Below, piece by piece: positions 1 through 5,631 of a stretch of DNA of 9,444 nt. Under the pieces are notes generated by a model. That model searched no databases, had not been told where the DNA came from, and saw only the letters and a list, made by a program, of their open reading frames with translations. The stretch spans positions 1-9,444 of the forward strand of contig DATKCN010000282.1 in the NCBI GenBank assembly GCA_035513175.1. The letters run 5' to 3'. Source of the DNA: DATKCN01 sp035513175 (lineage in GTDB: Bacteria > Chloroflexota > Chloroflexia > Thermomicrobiales > CFX8). A program made the translations under genes and the position numbers. How positions within the stretch are numbered: the stretch's first letter is position 1; each line of letters starts with the position of its first letter.

Positions 1-454
1 CGGCTACACGTACATGGAACACCCGGTTGCCTGCGCGGCAGGGCTGGCCGTGCTGAACATCATCGAGCGCGAGGGGCTGGTCGACAACGCGGCCCGGCAG
101 GGCGAGTACCTGATGGCGCACCTCAATGACCTGGCCGCCGAAAATCCCTTCATCGGCGAAGTGCGCGGCAAGGGGCTGCTGACCGGAATCGAATTCGTGG
201 CCGGCAAGGACACGAAGCGTCAGTTCGACCCTGCCAGCGGCGTGATGGCCATGCTCCAGCAGGCTGGCCGGGCGCGGGGAGTGATGGTCTACGCGGGACA
301 GAGCGGCGACGGCATCGCCAGCGATCAGGTCCTCGTCTCGCCACCGCTGATCGTCACCCGCGACGACATCGACGAGATCGTGCACCGCCTGAGCCAGGCG
401 CTCGACGACATCCGGCCCGCGCTGGAAGCCGCGAGCGCGGCCACGAAAGGCTGA
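1..454 (+). CDS. Class III (PLP-dependent) aminotransferase, C-terminal part
   Basis: This is the last 150 codons of a gene that begins before the window; the reading frame starts at base 2 and ends at TGA 452-454. The first residues, GYTYMEHPVACAAGLAVL, match the block after the PLP lysine in class III aminotransferases (omega-transaminase/ornithine aminotransferase type), where a G-x-T-x-x-x-H-P-V-A-C-A-A signature is usual. The next blocks, IIEREGL and GEVRGKGLLTGIEF, are the small C-terminal domain that closes over the substrate. The SPPLIVTRDDIDEIVHRL end is also typical. The lysine and cofactor-binding part lie outside the window, so substrate specificity cannot be read. The enzyme would be a cytosolic homodimer transferring an amino group to or from a keto acid or aldehyde. 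Family assignment is secure; the exact reaction is unknown. No clear U-tract terminator follows. Confidence 0.93.
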   Translation, partial: GYTYMEHPVACAAGLAVLNIIEREGLVDNAARQGEYLMAHLNDLAAENPFIGEVRGKGLLTGIEFVAGKDTKRQFDPASGVMAMLQQAGRARGVMVYAGQSGDGIASDQVLVSPPLIVTRDDIDEIVHRLSQALDDIRPALEAASAATKG

Positions 455-543
455 GCGCGGCCGCGCATTGCGCATGGACACTGACTATCGGTGTCGGGGC
501 TCAACGCTTCGTCGCAGTGACGTGGGCAGGGACGAGCCGATCC

Positions 544-610
544 GGTCTGTCATGCTGCGTAGTCATTCCCCGCCAGGGCGCCACCGTGGCATGAAATTCA
601 GATGGCATAC
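544..610 (+). repeat. Dispersed repeat, copy A
   Basis: This 67-nt stretch matches the reverse complement of 1996-2062 at 53 of 67 positions by hand alignment without gaps. It includes an identical 20-nt core, ggcgccaccgtggcatgaaa, at 577-596. In this copy the left half of the palindrome seen in copy B has decayed (cgccagg instead of ccacggt), so it folds less well. Both copies begin with a tgtcatg block and end with ggcatac. The size, extragenic position and palindromic core suggest a REP/MITE-like element; no transposase is nearby. Confidence 0.6.
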
Positions 611-875
611 CTTCTCACTCTCGGATTCTATTTTCACAGCAGGCTGGAAAGAGCACGATGGACGGGCGCCGAGGCTGTACATCGCGCAGGGGCCGGTCAC
701 CGGCGACGAGAGGACGACGCTGGACAGCAGCGCCCGGCGCCGGCGCCCAGGAAAATGGCAGCGTCTACCCTGGCGGCAGCCTCATTGGCTCCGGCAGCGT
801 GAGCCCCATTCTGCTCAGTCGCTGCTCGATTCGCTCATCCCCTCCAATCGACTAGATTCGACGTTCCGCCGAGGC

Positions 876-881
876 TATACT
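876..881 (+). promoter_or_regulatory. -10 box for a leaderless vapB transcript
   Basis: TATACT matches the sigma-70 -10 consensus at 5 of 6 positions. It ends exactly 7 nt before the ATG at 889, so transcription would start at about the A of the start codon. No Shine-Dalgarno sequence lies between the box and the ATG, which fits a leaderless mRNA. A weak -35 (TAGATT, 853-858, 3 of 6 matches) has 17-nt spacing. This also supports 889 as the antitoxin start. Confidence 0.55.
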
Positions 882-888
882 TGGCCAC

Positions 889-1191
889 ATGAGCGTCCAC
901 GACAGATCGAAGACCTATTCCGCCGACCATGAGCTGGCGACGCTGCTCAAGGCAGCGGTTGAGTCAGGCGAGCAGGTTCGGGTTCAGGCGGGCGCCGAAT
1001 CATTCGACCTCACGGTTACTCCCGCTCCGGCTCCTGCCGATCTCTGGGCTGGCTACGACGCGCAAGCCGCGCGTGAAGCACGGCACGCTACCCGCGGCCT
1101 ACTTGCGGAAGTAGACGCGGATGCGCTCATACGCGCGCTGAAAGCAGATCGCGAGCAACGAGACTCCGACCAGTCAACCTCTTCACTCTGA
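889..1191 (+). CDS. VapB-like antitoxin of a type II toxin-antitoxin pair
   Basis: The product is a 100-residue acidic protein that would bind and neutralise the PIN toxin encoded immediately downstream and probably repress its own promoter. Residues 11-45 (HELATLLKAAVESGEQVRV and onward) resemble the short N-terminal dimerisation/DNA-binding part of Phd/AbrB-class antitoxins. After a Pro/Ala linker (46-50), DLWAGYD at 51-57 starts a charged helical tail (58-92, with LLAEVDADALIRALKADRE). This is the toxin-wrapping region typical of antitoxins paired with VapC in Chloroflexota and Actinobacteria. The stop overlaps the toxin start by one base (TGATG), indicating translational coupling. There is no Shine-Dalgarno; the start is supported by the -10 box placed for a leaderless message. 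The antitoxin role rests on size, tail motif and neighbour; the DNA-binding fold is not certain. Confidence 0.82.
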   Translation: MSVHDRSKTYSADHELATLLKAAVESGEQVRVQAGAESFDLTVTPAPAPADLWAGYDAQAAREARHATRGLLAEVDADALIRALKADREQRDSDQSTSSL

Positions 1192-1601
1192 TGGCACGCC
1201 TCATCGATACTGACATCGTGATTTACCACCTCAACGATGTCCAGCCAGCGACACAACTGGTTGACCGTCTCTTCGACGAGGGGATTGCGATCAGCGCCAT
1301 AACTCTGATGGAAGTGCTCGATGGGCTTGAGCAAGCGCGAGACGCACGGTCGGCTCAGTTGCGATTCGATGTCTTCGCTGGCCGCGTGCCGGTTATCCCG
1401 TTCGTACGAGTCGAAGCAGTCATTGCCGCCAGCGTACGGAGAGCACTGCGACAGCAGGGACGACGAGTCAGACCACGCGCATTGGACTTGCAGATTGCAG
1501 CAACGGCTTTGACAAATGATCTCACGTTGGTAACGAACAACCCATCCGATTATCAGGATATCCGAGACCTGCGCCTGCAACATGCGGGAATAGCGGTGTA
1601 G
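1191..1601 (+). CDS. vapC: VapC-type PIN-domain ribonuclease toxin
   Basis: This is a 136-residue single PIN domain, the usual VapC length. VapC toxins are Mg-dependent endoribonucleases that typically cut tRNA or rRNA and stop translation until neutralised by the antitoxin. The acidic active site is complete: D6 and D8 in LIDTDIVIYHL at the first strand, E41 in LMEVLDGLE, D99 in ALDLQIAATAL, and N116/D120 in LVTNNPSDYQDI at the end. The start at 1191 overlaps the antitoxin stop by one base (TGATG). Base composition is well below the neighbourhood (198 of 360 bases G+C in 1201-1560, against about 70 percent in the peptidase gene at 7201-7320), which suggests acquisition by transfer. No premature stop or missing catalytic residue is visible, so the toxin looks active. 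The target RNA cannot be inferred. Confidence 0.93.
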   Translation: MARLIDTDIVIYHLNDVQPATQLVDRLFDEGIAISAITLMEVLDGLEQARDARSAQLRFDVFAGRVPVIPFVRVEAVIAASVRRALRQQGRRVRPRALDLQIAATALTNDLTLVTNNPSDYQDIRDLRLQHAGIAV

Positions 1602-1826
1602 GGATGACGACGCTCGGCTCTGGGCTCGGCTGAGGGAATTCGCCTGAATATGTGACAATCCCAGGAGGTCGCGACCATGATGACGTTGGCACGGGTGTCG
1701 TCGATAAGGGCCAACGTCGTGCCTGAACGTCGTACCCCAGGCGCTCGCCCTGATCCTCGACCGTCTCACCCATCGTGATGTTCCGCGCTGCGCCTGCTCA
1801 CCCGTTCCCTCAGCGGCCCTCATCCC
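1602..1826. other. Non-coding or decayed stretch after vapC
   Basis: No recognised gene lies in these 225 bases. A 33-codon frame with a good ribosome-binding site (1677-1778, plus) is listed separately. On the minus strand, short fragments such as GETVEDQGERLGYDV (about 1770-1726) and, in another frame, ALIDDTRANVIMVAT look protein-like but need a frameshift to join and match no family I know. This may be a pseudogene remnant. Confidence 0.4.
1677..1778 (+). CDS. Possible small ORF with strong ribosome-binding site
   Basis: A perfect AGGAGG at 1663-1668 sits 8 nt before ATGATG at 1677. The frame runs 33 codons (beginning MMTLARVSSIRANVVPERR) to TGA 1776-1778. The peptide is basic and proline-rich in its second half, without a membrane segment or known motif. 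It lies 75 nt after vapC on the same strand and could be co-transcribed with the toxin-antitoxin pair. Against it: the region also carries decayed-looking minus-strand frames, and a Shine-Dalgarno match can occur by chance in GC-rich DNA. Confidence 0.2.
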   Translation: MMTLARVSSIRANVVPERRTPGARPDPRPSHPS

Positions 1827-1982
1827 TCATCCCCTGGCCCTGGTCTCCGGCTCCCACGCTACCAGCGCCATGACGCGCGGCAACTGAAAGTCATCGGTCC
1901 CGCTCGCCAGCCGCTCGTCCAGCAGCGCCAGGAGCCTGCGGTCCGTCTCGGACCCCTGCTTCAGCCACAGGCGACGGCGCGC
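1827..1982 (-). pseudogene. Truncated C-terminal remnant of a SAM-methyltransferase paralogue
   Basis: The minus-strand translation of 1982-1848 (ARRRLWLKQGSETDRRLLAL and onward to AWEP) matches the last 45 aligned residues of the intact methyltransferase at 3354-4208 (its residues 238-282) with 38 identities by hand count. The stop comes five residues after the end of similarity. Upstream of the match, homology stops abruptly; the DNA becomes a GC-rich joint (1983-1995) and then dispersed-repeat copy B. The whole catalytic domain, including the SAM-binding loop, is absent, so this is a broken copy. A minus-strand frame does run through the repeat to an ATG at 2054 (75 codons), so a short fusion peptide could be translated, but nothing supports a function. 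Confidence 0.8.
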
Positions 1983-1995
1983 GCAAGGCGCGTGC

Positions 1996-2062
1996 GTATG
2001 CCGGCTGACTTTCATGCCACGGTGGCGCCACCGTGGGACATGACTGCTCAACATGACACGCC
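1996..2062 (-). repeat. Dispersed repeat, copy B, with 20-bp perfect palindrome
   Basis: This is the inverted partner of the repeat at 544-610 (53 of 67 positions identical). Its centre, 2017-2036, is a perfect 20-bp palindrome (ccacggtggcgccaccgtgg). It is flanked by tcatg at 2012-2016 and catga at 2039-2043, so with a 2-nt bulge the potential stem grows by five more pairs. There is no U-tract on either strand, so it is not a standard terminator, although it lies downstream of the VOC gene stop (2110) and could protect or end that transcript. It abuts the broken methyltransferase remnant. Confidence 0.65.
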
Positions 2063-2109
2063 AAAGTGCCGGTCACTCGCCACGATCACCATTGCTCGCG
2101 GTTCACGGC

Positions 2110-2499
2110 TCAGGTAGACGCGATCCTGATGAGGTTGCCGCAGGTGTCGTCGAACGTCGCGAACGTCACGTCGCCCGCGTCCACAGGCTCGCCGGTGAAG
2201 CGCACGCCCAGCGCCGATAGCCGTTCGTGCTCCGCCCGCGCGTCATCGACGGCAAACATCGTGGCCGGGATCCCCGCGTCATAGAGCGCCTTCTGCCACT
2301 CCTTCGCTGGCACTGCCGGGTTGCCGTTCGGCTCCAGCAGCAGCTCGGCGCCGTCCGGCTGCTCCGGCGACACGACCGTCAGCCAGCGGGCTTCGCCCAG
2401 CGGGATGTCGTGCTTGACCACGAACCCGAGCACGTCCGTGTAGAACTCCAGGGCCTTCTGCTGGTCGTCCACCAGCACGCTCGTCAGGTTGATCCTCAT
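2110..2499 (-). CDS. VOC (glyoxalase/bleomycin-resistance fold) family protein
   Basis: This 129-residue protein is made of two beta-alpha-beta-beta-beta modules of the vicinal oxygen chelate superfamily. The first module has MRINLTSVLVDDQQKALEFY and TDVLGF, then RWLTVVSPEQPDGAELLLEP (39-57). The second has GIPATMFAVDDARAEHERL (76-94) and GVRF, ending in the diagnostic FDDTCGNLIRI (116-126). Family members bind a divalent metal and act as lyases, dioxygenases or drug-binding resistance proteins; this common subgroup has no assigned substrate. The ATG at 2497-2499 is chosen because the conserved strand begins there; an upstream in-frame ATG at 2529 would add ten unrelated residues. A GAGAGGTGGG-like ribosome-binding site precedes it. 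It follows the PPOX gene by 101 nt on the same strand and may share its transcript. Confidence 0.9.
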   Translation of the reverse strand: MRINLTSVLVDDQQKALEFYTDVLGFVVKHDIPLGEARWLTVVSPEQPDGAELLLEPNGNPAVPAKEWQKALYDAGIPATMFAVDDARAEHERLSALGVRFTGEPVDAGDVTFATFDDTCGNLIRIAST

Positions 2500-2600
2500 T
2501 ACCCGTGCCCACCTCTCGCACTCGCGCACTCCGTCACACGTGGCGCTGCTCCCGAGCCAGCATGCAAGCGTGCGATCCTGTCTTAGATCGACGCGCTCGA

Positions 2601-3203
2601 CTACGTATTAGGCAGGCGCGCTGGGTCATTGGACGGCAGAAAACCTGCTGCCAACTCGCTCCGCTTCCAGCCCGGGACCGGCGTCGGAACCGACTCGCGC
2701 GGGACGAATGGCGAGAGGCCCACGCGCTCGTACTTATGAACGTAGCGCGGGCAGTTTGTGAAGACCTCAAGGGGAGTCACCCGCACGATGAACTGTGCCT
2801 CAGGATATTCCGCCAGCATCGGATCGTCCCGCTCGATGCGGGCCGTGCCATTGACCCGCAAGCGCTGTGGGTACTCGAAGTCGATGAACAGTATGCCGAC
2901 GTGCGGGTTAACCAGCAGGTTGCCCATCGAGAGATACATGCCGTTGCCGTCGTAATTTGGGAAGACCAGCGTGTGGGCATCCAGAACCTGCGCGAAGCCG
3001 GGGTCCCCACCTTTGTACGAGCAGTTCGGATGACCGTCAGCGTCGGTGGTCGCCAGGAAGAACATGTCCAACGCGGCGATAAAGTCGGCGTCATCCTCGA
3101 CAAACGCATCGCGCACGATTCGCTCTTCGAGCCGGTCGGCAAGTCTGCGGGTGTCAAATTGGTCCTGCAGCTCGCGGTTTCCCTCGTGATACACGGTCGA
3201 CAC
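2601..3203 (-). CDS. Pyridoxamine 5'-phosphate oxidase (PPOX)-like flavin-binding protein
   Basis: This 200-residue protein has the split beta-barrel FMN-binding fold of the PPOX-like superfamily. Recognisable blocks are FIAALDMFFLATTDADGHPN (41-60), YKGGDPGF (63-70), FPNYDGNGMYLSMGNL (81-96, the usual phosphate/FMN contact region), NPHVGILFIDFE (99-110) and RLRVNGTARI (114-123). Relatives are annotated as PPOX-family FMN-dependent enzymes of unknown substrate; F420 binding is another possibility. This is not the vitamin B6 enzyme PdxH itself, since the B6-specific C-terminus is not evident. The start is GTG at 3203, fixed by a strong AAAGGAGG 7 nt upstream. A promoter sits at 3272-3300. The gene is monocistronic or leads the PPOX-VOC pair. 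GC is locally lower than in neighbours (32 of 60 in 2881-2940). Confidence 0.9.
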   Translation of the reverse strand: MSTVYHEGNRELQDQFDTRRLADRLEERIVRDAFVEDDADFIAALDMFFLATTDADGHPNCSYKGGDPGFAQVLDAHTLVFPNYDGNGMYLSMGNLLVNPHVGILFIDFEYPQRLRVNGTARIERDDPMLAEYPEAQFIVRVTPLEVFTNCPRYVHKYERVGLSPFVPRESVPTPVPGWKRSELAAGFLPSNDPARLPNT

Positions 3204-3271
3204 TACAGCGCCTCCTTTCTGAACGATGACTGGCTAGGAGGTGTTATGAAGAGCGGGTGAAACTGCCGCTC

Positions 3272-3300
3272 AGTATGAGAGCGATGGGGCGAGCCGTCAA
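3272..3300 (-). promoter_or_regulatory. Sigma-70 type promoter for the PPOX gene
   Basis: On the minus strand, TTGACG (3300-3295, 5 of 6 to the -35 consensus) is followed after exactly 17 nt by CATACT (3277-3272, 4 of 6 to the -10). Transcription would begin near 3265, giving a leader of about 60 nt that carries the AAAGGAGG site before the GTG start. This implies the PPOX gene is not simply a continuation of the kinase/methyltransferase operon upstream. Confidence 0.6.
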
Positions 3301-3353
3301 CACGCGAGCACGTGGCGGAATCGAGGGAACCGCGGCATCCTCCAGCGCGCCTG

Positions 3354-4208
3354 TTACCGCAGCGGCTCCCACGCTGCCAGTGCGACGACACGCGGCAACT
3401 GGAAATCGTCGGTCCCGCTCACCAGTCGCTCGTCCAGCAGCGCCTGCAGCCTGCGGTCCTTCTCGGACCCCTCCTCCAGCCAGAGGCGGCGACGCGCGCC
3501 GGAGCGCACATCCTCCTCGGTCATCGCGTGGTTCTGCCGCTGTCCGAGCTGGATCTCGGGTGTCGCGCCACGGGCCAGCAGGAGCTGCACGAACTCCCGC
3601 ATGCCCGGCAGCTGGTAGCGGTGCTCGCCGTGGACCTCTTCCCATAACCGCACGAACCCGCCGGACGGCGCGCGGTCCATCATCATCGCGAAGCAACGCT
3701 CGCGGGTCGAACGCTCCATGGCGTCCAGAAACCCGCCGATGTCGCGGATGTCGTAGCCGACGTGAGCGGCCAGGCTGAAGTCCGACTGCGCCGTGTCCGC
3801 CCCGTCCGGCCAGCGCAGATCGAGCACGTCGATGTTGACGATGCCGTGCTCGGCCATGCCGCTGCGAAGAACATTGCGCATGCCCTCGCTTGGCTCGACG
3901 GCAATCACCCGCTCGCTGACCAGCGCCAGCGGCAACGCGAAGCGACCGCCCCCCGCGCCGATGTCCAGCCAGGTCGCGTCTGGGCGCGAGACGCTCTTCA
4001 GGTGTTCCAGCAATGGGTCGTCGCTGCGGTGTGGATCGGCGGCGAAGTGATGGGCGACCGGCGCGTAGTAATCGGTGTTGCGCCACTCCCGCAGGCGCTC
4101 GACCTGCTCGTACTCGGCTTCCACCAGCGCGCGCCAGGCGACGGCCAGTTCATCCGGATCGGGGTTCAGGGGGGATCGTTCAGGCACGCGTCTATTCTCC
4201 CGCTTCAT
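3354..4208 (-). CDS. Class I SAM-dependent methyltransferase
   Basis: A 284-residue soluble protein. The SAM-binding motif I is TWLDIGAGGGRFALPLA (79-95), followed by VIAVEPSEGM (101-110, acidic end of strand 2) and NIDVLDLRWPD (125-135, adenine contact). The N-terminal helices (19-70, with WRNTDYYAPVAHHFAADPHR) form the usual cap. The C-terminal part (200-284) is Arg/Glu-rich and ends GTDDFQLPRVVALAAWEP. The methyl acceptor cannot be inferred. It lies 28 nt downstream of the DUF3037 gene on the same strand, so it is probably the third gene of the kinase operon. ATG 4208 has no clear Shine-Dalgarno; a GTG at 4187 has GGGAG about 9 nt ahead and would give 277 residues. A second, broken copy of its C-terminus lies at 1827-1982. 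Confidence 0.9.
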   Translation of the reverse strand: MKRENRRVPERSPLNPDPDELAVAWRALVEAEYEQVERLREWRNTDYYAPVAHHFAADPHRSDDPLLEHLKSVSRPDATWLDIGAGGGRFALPLALVSERVIAVEPSEGMRNVLRSGMAEHGIVNIDVLDLRWPDGADTAQSDFSLAAHVGYDIRDIGGFLDAMERSTRERCFAMMMDRAPSGGFVRLWEEVHGEHRYQLPGMREFVQLLLARGATPEIQLGQRQNHAMTEEDVRSGARRRLWLEEGSEKDRRLQALLDERLVSGTDDFQLPRVVALAAWEPLR

Positions 4209-4236
4209 GCGTCACGTCGTTCGACGGGGCATCGTA

Positions 4237-4644
4237 TCAGGCGGGCTCCGGCAGCCGCACGAACTCGTCGAGCAGCTCGTCCAATGCCGCGTCAGGGTCG
4301 TCAGTCTGGCCGACGTGGATTGCGGAGGTCTGGATGACGGTGCTGCGCGGCGCGGTGAGCCAGTGAAAACGTTCGGCAGGCGGCAGCTCGGCGATTGGTC
4401 CGGAGGACCTGTCTCCCTGGCTGATCGCCAGAAACGTCGTCAGATGCCGCTCGATCGAGGCCACGTCGACGCCCGGCGAGAAAGCTGCCAGCCGCGCGCG
4501 GTCCAGCTCGATGCGCACCCCCAGAAAGGCGTCCTCGCGGGCGAAAAGGATCACCCCGACGTTCACGCACTCGCCCCGCTCGACGCGCGGCACGACCTTG
4601 ATGACGGCGTAGCTATACCACACGGTGTGTCGCCCTCGGCGCAT
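4237..4644 (-). CDS. DUF3037 family protein
   Basis: A 135-residue protein carrying the DUF3037 signature: YSYAVIKVVPRVERGE (10-25) directly followed by CVNVGVILFA (26-35), and later RFHWLTAPRSTVIQTS (92-107). No biochemical function is established for the family. From general knowledge of gene neighbourhoods, DUF3037 genes repeatedly sit next to HipA-like kinase genes, as here, so it is a likely partner or substrate of that kinase. The ATG at 4644 lies inside the end of the kinase gene (32-nt overlap). A GTG at 4623, just before the conserved WYSYAV, would shorten the overlap to 11 nt. Either way the two are translationally coupled. The protein has no signal peptide or membrane segment and ends in an acidic tail (DDPDAALDELLDEF). 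Confidence 0.9.
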   Translation of the reverse strand: MRRGRHTVWYSYAVIKVVPRVERGECVNVGVILFAREDAFLGVRIELDRARLAAFSPGVDVASIERHLTTFLAISQGDRSSGPIAELPPAERFHWLTAPRSTVIQTSAIHVGQTDDPDAALDELLDEFVRLPEPA

Positions 4645-5434
4645 AGGGGACCGGTCCCCGCTCGCGCGCCGCGACCGCCTCGCGCAGCCAGGCGCGGGGT
4701 CCGTGCAGGCGCTGGCTCAGGTAGTCGACGTAACGCTGCCGGTGCTCATCGAGGCTGGCGAAGCCGGTGTCCGTCTCCAGCCACTCGGCGGGAATGTTGT
4801 CGACTGCGGCCCGCAGCGCGTCATCGGTCAGCAGCGGTCGCAGGCGGGCGTCCGCTTGCTCCAGGTCGCCCGAGAACGGCAGCAGCACGTGATCCTGGAT
4901 GTGCGAGAAGGCCGACTGCGCGCGCGCCTCCCAGCCCTTCCATTGATGATGGATGTAGAGCGACGCGCCGTGGTCGATCATCCAGACCTGCTCGCGGCAG
5001 ACCAGCAGGTTCACGTTGCGCGGCGCCCGGTCGACGTTGGTGATGAAGGCGTCGAACCAGACGATGTTTGCCGCCAGCTCCGGTGAGATGTCGCGGTCGG
5101 CCGCGGGGTCGAACGGCAGCGCGCCGGGCAACCAGGCCAGCCCGAAGTTGAGCCCGATGCTGCCGCGCAGGATGTCCTGAATCTCCGGGTCCGGCTCCCC
5201 TTTGCCAAAGCCCTCGCCGAGGGTAATGAAGGCCGGCCGCGGGACGGGCAACCCCAGCGACAGGGCCAGATGGGCCCCCAGCGACTCGGCCACCAGCGCC
5301 TTCGCCCCCTGCCCCGCGCCGAGGAACTTCACGACGAACGGCCCGGCCTCCCGCGTGTCGACGACAGCCGGCATCGACCCACCCTCGCGCAGCGGGATGA
5401 CGTAGCGGGCGCCGGTGAGACGTGGCGTGGGCAC
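4613..5434 (-). CDS. HipA-like Ser/Thr kinase (HipA_2 type)
   Basis: A 273-residue protein of the stand-alone HipA-like kinase family, much shorter than classical HipA (about 440). The kinase elements are in order: a Gly-containing loop around REGGSMPAVVDT (16-27), ATP lysine K36 in FVVKF, E50 in the following helix (LVAESLGAHLAL) before GLPVPRP, catalytic D135 and N140 in NVDRAPRNVNLLV (D-x4-N as in HipA), and metal-binding D154 in WMIDHG. All key residues are present, so it is probably active. No HipB-like helix-turn-helix partner is adjacent. Instead the next gene encodes DUF3037 and overlaps by 32 nt, with a methyltransferase after it. GTG 5434 is chosen because AGGAG (5444-5440) sits 5 nt ahead and the conserved part begins there; an upstream ATG at 5545 would translate an intergenic repeat. 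Substrate unknown; translation factors or the partner protein are possible. Confidence 0.88.
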   Translation of the reverse strand: MPTPRLTGARYVIPLREGGSMPAVVDTREAGPFVVKFLGAGQGAKALVAESLGAHLALSLGLPVPRPAFITLGEGFGKGEPDPEIQDILRGSIGLNFGLAWLPGALPFDPAADRDISPELAANIVWFDAFITNVDRAPRNVNLLVCREQVWMIDHGASLYIHHQWKGWEARAQSAFSHIQDHVLLPFSGDLEQADARLRPLLTDDALRAAVDNIPAEWLETDTGFASLDEHRQRYVDYLSQRLHGPRAWLREAVAARERGPVPYAPRATHRVV

Positions 5435-5476
5435 GTGGGCTCCTGTTCGTGGCGGATGGCGCGGGGTTCGCCCGCA

Positions 5477-5548
5477 CAAGTGCTGCCGCACGAGTGCTGC
5501 GGCGCCCCCCAGCCCCCTCTCCAAAATCGGTGAGTGCGGCAGCACTTG
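5477..5548. repeat. 15-bp perfect inverted repeat upstream of the kinase gene
   Basis: caagtgctgccgcac (5477-5491) is perfectly complementary to gtgcggcagcacttg (5534-5548) across a 42-nt loop. The loop has its own competing pairings: agtgctgc recurs at 5493-5500, and each arm can fold alone as gtgc-4-gcac. The 5507-5522 C-rich block pairs imperfectly (13 of 16) with the G-rich block just outside the right arm. It lies 43-114 nt upstream of the kinase GTG, so it could be in the 5' leader (attenuator-like), an operator, or a dispersed intergenic repeat. Confidence 0.65.
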
Positions 5549-5631
5549 AGAGGGAGTTGGGGTTGCGCTTTCTCAGCACTCAGCACTGACCCCGCATTGC
5601 GGCTCCAGCCACAGTCTACACGCGTTCGGAG

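Larger units (their letters stand above)
455..888. other. 434-base intergenic gap with one dispersed-repeat copy
   Basis: No convincing gene is seen here. Open frames cross it, but they are low-complexity, Arg/Pro-rich translations with no family resemblance. The gap holds one copy of a 67-nt dispersed repeat (544-610) and, at its right end, the putative promoter of the downstream toxin-antitoxin pair (876-881). A 12-bp palindrome, gcgcggccgcgc, at 455-466 just after the aminotransferase stop has no U-tract and is not called a terminator. The stretch 640-850 may be decayed coding DNA but nothing identifiable remains. Confidence 0.6.

Noticed and set aside
455..466. 12-bp palindrome after the aminotransferase stop as a terminator
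   Set aside because: No loop-friendly stem extension and no U-tract; likely a chance GC palindrome.
880..1000. Alternative longer frame through the vapB start (468-932, plus)
   Set aside because: Arg/Pro-rich translation with no family match; it ends just inside vapB and only passes through the repeat.
1053..1823. 256-codon minus-strand frame across vapBC
   Set aside because: Antisense shadow of two well-supported genes; Ser/Arg-rich translation without domain features.
2012..2043. Copy B palindrome as a rho-independent terminator of the VOC gene
   Set aside because: Stable hairpin but no U-tract on either strand; better described as the core of a dispersed repeat.
2505..3260. 251-codon plus-strand frame opposite the PPOX gene
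   Set aside because: Antisense shadow; the minus-strand PPOX protein has clear family motifs, a strong ribosome-binding site and a promoter.
3236..3260. AGGAGG followed by ATG and a four-codon frame (MKSG) on the plus strand
   Set aside because: Too short to be a gene and located in the PPOX leader; most likely chance.
4075..5043. 322-codon plus-strand frame opposite the DUF3037 and kinase genes
   Set aside because: Antisense shadow typical of high-GC DNA; low-complexity Arg/Ala/Pro translation.
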